In this document: positions 47,353 to 57,400 of the stretch, in pieces
Numbering within the stretch: the first letter of the stretch is position 1
Layout: every line of letters begins with the position of its first letter
Assembly: GCF_004343035.1 (NCBI RefSeq)
Contig: NZ_SMCQ01000002.1
Coordinates: 124,001 to 188,000, forward strand
Reading direction: 5' to 3'
Length of the DNA stretch: 64,000 nucleotides
Source of the DNA: Longibaculum muris
GTDB taxonomy: Bacteria; Bacillota_I; Bacilli_A; Erysipelotrichales; Coprobacillaceae
Program-made: the position numbers and the translations under genes
Notes under the pieces: generated by a model
The model's database searches: none
What the model was told of the DNA's origin: nothing
Seen by the model: only the letters and a program-made list of their open reading frames with translations

Positions 47353-48237
47353 TTAATCATCTTCTCTTAATATTTCAGTTGGTGCAATTTTATTAGCTTC
47401 AACAATCTTAGAAAGCTCTGTTTTTTCTTTAAGATATTTATCATAATCTAAAGCAAAGAAACAAGAATATAAAATATCTAATAATAATTTAATCGATGTT
47501 TCATTACTATAACCAGCTATCTTACTATACATCTTTTCTTTTGTCGTAATTGTTAAAGTCACATCAGCTTGACTTCTTAAATAAGATTGACCATATGAAG
47601 TTATTGCTAAAATAGGAATATTCTTAGCTTTATACATATCAACCATATTCTTAATAATTGGTAAAGCTCCACTATAAGAAACAATAAGTGCCATATCATT
47701 CTTTGAAACCAATGATGTAGAATATAAATACTCCTGTTCTAAATGAGAGATAAAAACCTTCTTACCAATTCTAGACATCTTTAAAGCAAAATTTTCACCT
47801 AACAAATGAGAAAAACTAACTCCACAAAAATGAATCATATCTGTTGTCTTTATAAGATTTAAAGCACGACGTAATGTATCATGATCAATAAGAGACAAAG
47901 TATCATCAATTGTTTCTTTCTGTAATGTTGCTATTTTATAAGAAATATCCATAATATTATCCTGACTTTGAAAAGGAATATTAGCATCAATTTGATTAAT
48001 ATGACAATGAAGATATTCTATTTCTTTTAAATAAGCTTCTTTTAATTCAACAAAACCATTGTAACCTAACTTTTTAGCAACACGTATAAGTGTAGATGGT
48101 GAAGTATAAGTTTTCATTGCAATATCTTGAATTGTCATGTCTTTCAAATTCTCTTTTTCTACTAACATAAAATCAATGACTGCTTTTTGTGATACTGATA
48201 AATCTTTTATATTTTTCATTGATTCACTAACTAACAT
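47353..48237 (-). CDS. RpiR/MurR-family regulator, copy 2
   Basis: 294 residues: helix-turn-helix (MTIQDIAMKTYTSPSTLIRV, AKKLGYNGF) and a SIS phosphosugar domain (IHFCGVSFSHLL, ALIVSYSGALP, ILAITSYGQSYL). Clear paralogue of copy 1, in the same order before a GH1 gene. Its ribosome binding site AGGAGG touches the stop of the pilus-locus gene upstream, so pilus transcripts may run into it. Confidence 0.9.
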   Translation of the reverse strand: MLVSESMKNIKDLSVSQKAVIDFMLVEKENLKDMTIQDIAMKTYTSPSTLIRVAKKLGYNGFVELKEAYLKEIEYLHCHINQIDANIPFQSQDNIMDISYKIATLQKETIDDTLSLIDHDTLRRALNLIKTTDMIHFCGVSFSHLLGENFALKMSRIGKKVFISHLEQEYLYSTSLVSKNDMALIVSYSGALPIIKNMVDMYKAKNIPILAITSYGQSYLRSQADVTLTITTKEKMYSKIAGYSNETSIKLLLDILYSCFFALDYDKYLKEKTELSKIVEANKIAPTEILREDD

Positions 48238-48245
48238 ATAACCTC

Positions 48246-48911
48246 CTATGATTCCTTCTTTAATACACGATATTCTAAAATAAATACAAAGAATGAAAGA
48301 CCAGCTAAAAGAGTATATTGAATCAATGATTCATCATCACTTGTTTGAATATTTTGTTGAGAATTTGTTGATGTTTCATGATCAGTTATAGGTTGATTAA
48401 TAATCCATTCACTCTTTGGTTCTATAGATAAATGATAAATTGTTTGTTGATGATCAGACATTGGTATTTTTACTAAAAATGGTGAAGAAATAAAGATACC
48501 ATCTTGATAAGAATAATTATCTTTTTGAACAATAAAGTATATACCTAACTCTAAATCATTAAAATAAATATGTCCAGCATGATTTGTATAATAAACATGA
48601 CCTTGAATATGATTCTTTTGAATATAATTATCTAATTTCATTGCCATTTGTGTCTGTGAAGAACTAAAAACATCATCAAAAGACAAATGTAAATCCTTAT
48701 ACATATCATCAACAATATATCTTTGACCATCATAACAAGCTATCTTATATATCATAAAAGGAACATTATCTAAAATCAATGTTTCATCATTTTTATTATT
48801 TCCATGGAAATACAAATCAATAGACCCTTTTCTATCTTCAGCATGAAAAGAGACTAACATTAACATAAATCCTAATATAACAATCATTTCTATCTTCAAT
48901 AGTCTTTTCAT
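48246..48911 (-). CDS. Pilus-locus surface protein without a sorting motif
   Basis: 221 residues: signal peptide (1-25), an Ig/prealbumin-like pilin domain (GSIDLYFHG, VYYTNHAGHIYFNDLELGIYFIV, the last resembling the SpaA/Cna-B LKxGxYxI pattern), a Ser/Thr/Gln-rich stalk, and a C-terminal membrane helix (about 196-212) ending KKES. There is no LPxTG, so sortase should not anchor it; it is probably a membrane-tethered accessory or base component. It follows the sortase gene by 10 bp. Confidence 0.7.
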   Translation of the reverse strand: MKRLLKIEMIVILGFMLMLVSFHAEDRKGSIDLYFHGNNKNDETLILDNVPFMIYKIACYDGQRYIVDDMYKDLHLSFDDVFSSSQTQMAMKLDNYIQKNHIQGHVYYTNHAGHIYFNDLELGIYFIVQKDNYSYQDGIFISSPFLVKIPMSDHQQTIYHLSIEPKSEWIINQPITDHETSTNSQQNIQTSDDESLIQYTLLAGLSFFVFILEYRVLKKES

Positions 48912-48921
48912 GCTTACACTC

Positions 48922-49740
48922 CTATCTTTTTATTCTTCTTATCATAAAAATAATTCCACACATCCCAATAACAATCCCACAAACAATAATATATTCAAAA
49001 GGAATTTGATAACCAATATGTTCATCTTTTTGAATTTGATTAGCTTCTTGATAAGGAATACGATGTCCTCTTACTAACATACGATGAGTATTCACTGCAT
49101 ACGGTGTACATGTCACCAAAGTCACATAATCCTTACCCTTTTCAATATTCAATGCTTGCATCTCAGTTGGTAAAACAGTTAATATCTGATCAACTTCATA
49201 AGCCAAAGTTTCTCCTAATATCTTAATATAAAACACATCTCCAACTTTAACCATATCTAATTCAGTAAATAACTTAGCTGAAGGTAATCCTCGATGTCCA
49301 GTCAATACTGCATGTGTAGAGCTTCCACCCACTGGTAAAGACGTATTTTCTAAATGTCCAACACCAACCTGTAAAACAGGTTCACTTGTTCCATGGTAAA
49401 TAGGTAACTCAACTTTAATACTCGGTATACGAATATATCCCATCATCCCATCACCATTCACATTTAACAAGCTCTTATAAACTTCACTTTCATTACTCAT
49501 TCCACCAAACGGATCATTAACATGTTGAACCCCAATCAATGATTGATTATAAATCCTTGCCTTTTCTAATAAATCCTTTTTATCATTATGAGAAATATGT
49601 TCTATTTCATCATCATAATTTGCAATAACTGTCGTCGCATGTCTTTGATTCACAAAATTACTTACCGTTGGATACAATAACACAGAGAAACCAATAAGAT
49701 AACCAATAATTCTTAATACCTTAAAAACTCTATCCCTCAC
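48922..49740 (-). CDS. srtC: Class C pilin-polymerising sortase
   Basis: Cysteine transpeptidase that links pilin subunits. About 272 residues from GTG 49740 (GAAGGGA 7 nt upstream); an ATG at 49785 lies inside a perfect hairpin with a distant GAGGG, so it is less likely. N-terminal helix, catalytic His in LTGHRGLP, Cys in VTLVTCTPY and Arg in MLVRGHRI, then a C-terminal membrane helix as in SrtC proteins. The family's DPF/DPW lid appears in VNDPFGGMSNE. Gene order tip protein-pilin-sortase is typical. Confidence 0.9.
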   Translation of the reverse strand: MRDRVFKVLRIIGYLIGFSVLLYPTVSNFVNQRHATTVIANYDDEIEHISHNDKKDLLEKARIYNQSLIGVQHVNDPFGGMSNESEVYKSLLNVNGDGMMGYIRIPSIKVELPIYHGTSEPVLQVGVGHLENTSLPVGGSSTHAVLTGHRGLPSAKLFTELDMVKVGDVFYIKILGETLAYEVDQILTVLPTEMQALNIEKGKDYVTLVTCTPYAVNTHRMLVRGHRIPYQEANQIQKDEHIGYQIPFEYIIVCGIVIGMCGIIFMIRRIKR

Positions 49741-49772
49741 TCTTATTCCCTTCTCTCCATTATCATGAAGTA

Positions 49773-49798
49773 TTCTTCGCATCATGTGATGCGAAGAA
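49773..49798 (-). repeat. Perfect 12-bp inverted repeat between pilin and sortase genes
   Basis: TTCTTCGCATCA-TG-TGATGCGAAGAA, very stable in RNA, without a T run. It lies 17 bp after the pilin stop and may be a processing/stability hairpin or attenuator that keeps sortase below pilin levels. Confidence 0.7.
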
Positions 49799-49814
49799 CC
49801 CTCATTTCAAATAA

Positions 49815-51410
49815 CTACATTTTCTTTTTCTTCTTACTCATCACTGAGAATCCAACCATTATACCAATAATAGCTAACCCACCAACAGTAAAGATAACTG
49901 TACCCATACCACCTGTATTAGGTAATTCTTTTCCTGTTTTATTTTCCACATTAATAATTGGAGCTAGATTTTCTATATTATCACTTTCACTAGTTGCATC
50001 ATTATAGATATATTCAGCCTTATAAGAATCTAATTTATCATACGTATATGTTGGAACAATTGTAATTTCAATTGGTTCAAACAAAAGATTATAATTCGTA
50101 GGTGCTTCTATTTCTTTTAAATAATACTTAACATTTGCATCTAATCCTTTAATATGAATTTTACCATTCGCAGGTGATATAACATCTACACCATTTTCAT
50201 CTATTTTTGCTACTCGATAAACAGCATCATTATCGGCATTACCTGCATCTACTTGTACTAATTTTACTTCATTATCATCTGTACATTCTTGATCTTTATA
50301 AAGCTTGAATTTAGCACCTGATAAAGCTGTTTTTTGGTTAGATTCATTCATATAATACTTATTTATAATAAAGTCAAATGAATACACTGGAACAATATCA
50401 GGAGTTGAAGTATCAGTCTTTGTTACATCTGATGGATCATTGCTATACTCGATTACTGCACTATTGTTATTAGCATTTGTACCTACTAATGCATTTTCAT
50501 TAAGTGTTGCTGTATATGTAACAACTATTTTATCACCAACATTACTTTTATAGTTGATAAAATTATTAATCTCTATTGTTAATATATTGTTAGTATCAAT
50601 ACTCTGAGTATATCCTGCAGTGCCAGTAGTATCCGCATTTAAATTACTACTATCAACCATGACAGATTTTATTTCTTTAAACGTTAATCCTTCTGATAGA
50701 GTATCTTTAAACTTAAATGTATAACTACTATATCCTGTCATATCAGGCACATAGGAAGTTAAAGTATATGTAATCTCATCACCAATTGCAGCTTCTCCAT
50801 GGTTCTCATTACCAATTGTTTTATCAACTGTTGGATAAGAACTTTTCATGTTAATACCTACATTTGTTTTAGTAACATTAACTAATATAGCAGGTGAATA
50901 CTCAGTTACACCTGTTATTGAAGTCGTTATATCACTTGCACCTTTTAAATAAACCAAATAGAAACCATAATCTTGAACGGATACGCTTGTAGAAGGTTCA
51001 GCAGTTTCTATTTCAATATCATTATATTTTCCTACTTTATTTGCAGAGTCCAAACTCCATTTAAGGATTTCTTTCGCAAAGTCCACTTTTCCATTATCAC
51101 TTAAATTTGCAACATAATTATATGCTGCATCAGATAAAGTTTGTCCTTCTTTGCCAGAACAACCATATTTATTATTAGCGGCACTAGTAAAAAATGGTTT
51201 ATATTGAGTATTTAAAGTATATGAAACAGATGTACCATTTTTTATTGCAGAAAACACTTGATATAAATCAACTGTTTTACCAGCCACAGTATTGTTAATT
51301 GTTAAAGTTGCTTTGGGATCTGCCGCAGAAACAATACTTGTAAGACTTAAAACCATAATTATTGCTAGCATACTAGCAAAAATACTTTTTATTATTCTTC
51401 TTTTCTTCAT
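49815..51410 (-). CDS. Major LPxTG pilin, SpaA/FimA-like
   Basis: 531 residues: signal peptide (1-29, VSAADP), a first domain (40-190), pilin-motif-like YPTVDKTIG (about 190-200) whose Lys is the probable isopeptide donor in polymerisation, a middle domain, then a Cna-B domain (SFDFIINKYYMNES, ALSGAKFKLYKDQEC, NVKYYLKEIEAPTNY) and LPNTGG at about 496, a helix and KKKKKM. Cna-B E-box-like YLKEIEAP suggests internal isopeptide bonds. It would be the fibre subunit made by the downstream class C sortase. Confidence 0.9.
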   Translation of the reverse strand: MKKRRIIKSIFASMLAIIMVLSLTSIVSAADPKATLTINNTVAGKTVDLYQVFSAIKNGTSVSYTLNTQYKPFFTSAANNKYGCSGKEGQTLSDAAYNYVANLSDNGKVDFAKEILKWSLDSANKVGKYNDIEIETAEPSTSVSVQDYGFYLVYLKGASDITTSITGVTEYSPAILVNVTKTNVGINMKSSYPTVDKTIGNENHGEAAIGDEITYTLTSYVPDMTGYSSYTFKFKDTLSEGLTFKEIKSVMVDSSNLNADTTGTAGYTQSIDTNNILTIEINNFINYKSNVGDKIVVTYTATLNENALVGTNANNNSAVIEYSNDPSDVTKTDTSTPDIVPVYSFDFIINKYYMNESNQKTALSGAKFKLYKDQECTDDNEVKLVQVDAGNADNDAVYRVAKIDENGVDVISPANGKIHIKGLDANVKYYLKEIEAPTNYNLLFEPIEITIVPTYTYDKLDSYKAEYIYNDATSESDNIENLAPIINVENKTGKELPNTGGMGTVIFTVGGLAIIGIMVGFSVMSKKKKKM

Positions 51411-51490
51411 ATTTTTCCCTTTCCTCTCATCAATTTATTTATTTGCTTGTTATGTCATTTAAGGTGGGGTGCTTTTTAAATAATTGTTCA

Positions 51491-54400
51491 TCATTTTGAA
51501 GTCACCCCGGTTTTCTTTTTCCTTTTACGTCCAGATAATTTAGTAACTGCAACAATAGACATACCTGCAAAAACATATATCCATATTCCCATTCCACCAG
51601 TATTAGGAAGTATAGAATAATTTTTATTTGTTACAACAGCACTATAATGATACTCATCCCATTCATATGTTGTTGTATAATTATTTAATTTATCTTCTTT
51701 GACTTCTTCTATTTCATAGATATAAGGATATGAAGCTATAATATTTCCATCATTATCTTTTTCAACATAATATGCATCTAAATTAGAAACAACAGTTTCC
51801 CAAACATTTTGTTCTTGATTTAATTTTGACAATTCTATTGTATTTTGAGAATCACTGTTAAATTTTTCATCTTGTATATCAGATGTATCTTTTTTATAAT
51901 GTCTAGTTATTTTTATATGAATATTATCTGGTCTTGAACCAAATAAATTAGAAAAATCTTTCCATACTTTTTGAATAGTTAAGAATACTTTTTCTGAGCA
52001 AGGATCGACACTATCAGGTGTATTTGGAGTTGTTGTTATTTCATTATCACTTGTTTTTATATCATCCATTAAAACAGCTTTTGCAGGTGATATGTAAACA
52101 TTTAGTGGTTCAGATTGATTTTCATCACTTAATACTGCCCCATCATAATCTTGATGATCTTTAACTGATTGATAATGATTTACTTTATAGACATTTATTT
52201 TATCTGTTGTTTCACTATCTATTAATGTACCAATAATCTGATTACCTTTTTTAATTTCTTTAAAAACAGACTGAATAGCTCTATAAATACGATATTCATT
52301 ATCTTGACCAACAACATGTACTTCCTTTTGATAGTGACTCTCTAATGAAAATTGACCAATAAATTCACCTATCTTATTTTCAGTTCCACGAATTGTATCC
52401 GCTAAATACATTTGATTATTAATAAGATATCCTTCATTGTTATAACCAATAAAACCACCAGCTATTCCATTATCTCCAGTTCCATCTGTTTTATCGGTTG
52501 CTTTTCCACCAAAAACATCATAACCAATAGATACTCCTGTAATTGAACTATCTGTGATCTTTGTACGATTTGCTTTAATTAATTCTATTTGAAGATTTGT
52601 ATTAGCATCCCCAGTCAATCCATTTTCTGTACAAGGCAATCTAACAGTTGAATCACCAATCGTGACGATTGCTACATCAGTTTCAGAAGGATTATCAGAA
52701 GCACCTTTCCTACTTAAAGCAACAGATATTTCCAAGCCTAATAATGTAACTGATAAAGTCTTACCATCAGCCAATAATTGTACTTTTAAAGCACCTCCAA
52801 GACCTACATCTACTAGCTCTAAATCCTGTAATTTATCTGCATAAAGAAACTTTAATAATCCATTTACAACCATTAACAAAGCGTCCACGATAACAGAATG
52901 AGCCTCAGTATCAACCAAATAAGCCATTGTTGTTTTTCCAGCAAAGCCTCCAGCTATTTCATCACTATATATCTTCTTAGCATTATTAACTTTGCTTGTA
53001 CTAATTCTACCTAAATCAGCCAATCCAGCAAAACCACCAGAAATAGGTTGCTTTCCTCCTTCACTTTTGATCACAAAACCATCAGTAATACCAGTAACAC
53101 TGCTTTCTTTAACAATTGTTCCACAAACATCAATAACTCCTGCAGTTAATCCTAAAATACCACCACTTACACCTGTAGAGTCCAGATCCACTGTTCCACT
53201 TTTACCTAAATGACCAGCAAAACCTCCTGCATAATTAAGTGCTTGTATTGTATTCAATTGTTGAACTGTTGAATTTTCCACTGTTCCATTTAATACAGCC
53301 CCAGCAAAGCCACCAGCACAACCACTATAAACCTGTGAACTTTGTTGACCAAATGATTTTTGAAGATTTGCTGTTACGACAAAACCATCACTAATACCAC
53401 TAACTTGACAATAATACATATAAGGTCTAAAAGCATCAAGCACACTTATGTTTCCTGTATTAATAAGATGTAATATACTTATATCACTATCATCCGATAT
53501 AGAAGCAACACTTCCTACGTCTGCTAATCCAACAAATCCTCCTGCATATTCTCCACCATTAACCATTCTCAAATGATTAACACTTAATCCACTAACTTCT
53601 TCACCTTTTTTACCTAACACTGTTCCTGTTGCTTTTCCTACAAACCCTCCTGCATAGAGAGCATTTTGTAATGAATTTCCTCCAACAACAGAGAAACCAC
53701 TACTAACACCATCTACACTTGCATTTTTTACTGTAGTTACTGTTGCCTGTAAGACATCTGCTAAAGAACCAACATTAGAAATAAGATTATCTAATAAGCG
53801 ACCAATTAAACCATTTTGATTGCCTGTTTCAACATCAGCTATTGAACCAGGATCTAGTTTTCCAGCAAAACCACCACAGTGATTAGCCCCTCTTACAAGT
53901 TTAAGATGAGTGACTTGACATTTTGTATCTTCACCCCATATTTGTCCACCGACTACATTTCCTACATAACCTCCAGCATTTCCTTGATGTTTTGTAATAT
54001 CATTACCAAAGGAAACAACGGTCATACCAGAACGGAACCCATGAGTTGATGAACTCTTAACAACTGGAACAAAAACTTCAATTGGATTTAAAAGATTTCC
54101 TACATGAACTAATTGTAAATCTAATAAAGATACATTACCAACTTCAGCTGTTCCTCCAGTTATCATTTCTCCTGAAAAACCTCCTGCACTACGTAATGAT
54201 GAAACATACATAACATCATTTGCCGTTGCATTAGTCACTATACCACCCTTCATCATTCCATTATATCCACCAGCACATCCACTTTGAACAGATAAACCAT
54301 CAGTAAATTTATCTCTACCGGCAACAACTTTATATCCATATGAGAATTGATCAATCATGTTTTGAAGGTCTTTATCATTATTAACTGTTTTAATCCATGC

Positions 54401-57400
54401 CCCATATGATTTATCATGACCTACATTTTCTACCCATGCATTCCAAGTCTCTTGATTTATATTTTTTAATGGTCCACATATTGATGTATTTTCTTCTGTT
54501 GGATACATATCATTTAATAATCCTAAAACGTTATCAAGTTTTATCAGACCATTTAAAATACTAACATCACCTAATTGAGCAGTAGAAGCACATTCCATCA
54601 ATCCAGTAAAACCTCCAGCATATTCATAACCATAGACTGAACGCAAACGAATCACAGAACAAGGAGATTGTGGTCCATTATATGATAGTTGATTTTTCCA
54701 AGAGCTATTATTATTACCCCAAATTTGTCCACCACTATTACGACCAACAAAGCCACCAGCCATTCCTTTTTCTATAGATAATGAAGAAGGAGCATTGGCT
54801 CTTACAGCTCCACCACAAGGAATACATGATGTTGTACTATTACGAATTGTTGGAATAAAAGTTTGACCAACACTCAATAATCCATTCACATCTAATATTT
54901 TAGTTAATAGCGATGTGTCAGCACCATCCAAAACCGAAGCTAAACTACCTGGTTCCAAATCACCAACATAACCTCCAGCTGTTTCTTGAGCAATAATATA
55001 ATTAAAGTTTTCAACATTCGAATTTTGTATATGTCCGCCCTTTATCATACCAGCATATCCACCAGCATGACCAGCAAATTCAGAATTTTCAGTAGAACTA
55101 GCTAAAACACTAAATCCTCCAGTTTTTCCTTTGACATGAGAAAATTCTATTGTTGTGACAACTGCTGATAAAACACTCACTGCATCAGCTAACTGTATAG
55201 ACTCACCAAGTATGCTTAATCCATTTCCTACTGAAGCAGCACTTCCTACATCCATATAACCAATAAATCCACCTGCATATTTAGGCGCTTTAATTGCATA
55301 AGAACTTTGATCATTAAAATATGATGGTGCATCTATATTTTCTAATTGTTCTGGTGGTGTCACTTTTGTATTTCTAAGTCCATTAACTTCACAATGACCT
55401 ACTTGTACTCCACTACCATAACCAATATAACCACCAGCACTACCAGAATGACTATCAGTTGTTAATTGATTATTAGACATGACAATAAGTCCTTTTGTTG
55501 AATCTATATTCGCATTCTTAATGATAGGAATATAAACCTCTAAAACACTAACAATATTAGCCGCAGAAACATTCAATTTTAATGCTCCTAAAAGACTCAA
55601 TCCACCACTATTTACAATTCCTCCAGAATAAGCCTTTCCTGCAAATCCACCTGCATAATACGTTCCTTGAACATACTCTATATTTTTAACTGCAAGATAA
55701 TTCTCATCAGAATTTTCTATTGTTCCACTTTGCATATTTCCGATAAATCCACCAGCAATAGAAGCCATAACTTGTGGATTATTTTCATTAGAAACATACT
55801 CAACTTTACAGTTTGTATATTTAGGAATCAAATACCCTGCTGCTGAAATAAGATTACTAATATCAACTATTCCTGGTACTGAAGTCTTATCTTCACTAAT
55901 ACTAGCTAATCCTCCAGTATTTGAAGAACCAACAAAACCACCAGCTATCCCATTATTAATATCTGCTTTTATCTCTTTAACATTTTCTACACTTGCTCCA
56001 TTAATATTTGCACTCGTACTTTCTCCAATAAATCCTGCAGCATCATATAATGTGACTTCTCCATTTTGATTAGAACCAGTCGCTTTTATACTCATACCAG
56101 AACTTATCCCAATCACTTGTGCACTATCAATATCTAAAACGACAGCTTGTGCTAAATTAAGCAAATTATCTACCTTTACAAGATCCAATCCTAATAAATT
56201 AAGACCACCAGCACTTACTAAACTTCCGGTTCCACCACTACCAATAAATCCACCAACATGATTCAAAGCATTTACATATTGAATATTGGTTAAAGTTACA
56301 TTATTCATTTTTCCACCAATAGCCATACCTATTGCTCCACCAGCATATTCATGACTAGCCTCAATTGTATAACCAGCAGAAACTCCACTTATATTGACAT
56401 TATCTATCTTAAATGGTAGATAATTTCCAATTCCTAAAGTTGTATCTAAAATACCTCCAGCACTTGCAGTTGCAACATATCCAGCAATTCCACCTGCATA
56501 TTTTTCAGTCGCTTTAACTGATTTTAAATTTTGAATAACTGTTGGTTGATTTTTTCCATTATAGTTTACTTTCTTTTTATTGATTGGACGTAAACTATTT
56601 ATTTGTTCTTGAGCAGATGTATATATTTGTACTCCATCCCCTTGACCGATTAAACCACCAACATAATTTTTACCACTTACTTCTAGACTATTTCCATTGA
56701 CAGAACATCCTGCGACTACGGAAGGACTAATACCAACTAGTGATAACAATACTGTTTCCTTATTTGCATCACCACTTAAAAGTTTTCCTAATGACTCCTT
56801 AATAACACTTAATAATGTATACTTCTTTTCACCATAATCTTCTCCTAAAGAAACTGCCCATCCTAAGGTCGCTCGTCCGCTAAACCCTCCAGAATAATCC
56901 TCAGTTGAACTCACACTATTCATGCCATTAACACTACAATCAATGGCATAACTATCAGCTAATACTCCAGTAAATCCTCCTGCATATGTTGATGATGCTG
57001 TTATACTTGTTACACCCTCAACACTACATCCAGCAATAATAGATTGATTTGTAATAGCATCTATTAAATTAATGCCTAAATCATTTAATGCTCCTTCTAT
57101 TTCTGCATTAACAGTTAATCCAGAAAATCCACCAACAAATTTTTCACCACTTATTGTTGTTGAATTTCCTGTTATTGTTGAATTTGTAATAAAACTTCCT
57201 ACTTGTCTCCCTACAAATCCACCAACATACTTTTTTGTACTATTTATACGAGTATTAAGGCTAACACTACAGTTATCAATAACTGGATTACGATAACTTA
57301 TTGGAATCAGTTGTTTTATATCCAACAAACCACCATCGACTAATATTCTAACCAAGTCCCCTAAACCTAGGAATGGAATTGCATCTAATAAAGTTTCTAA

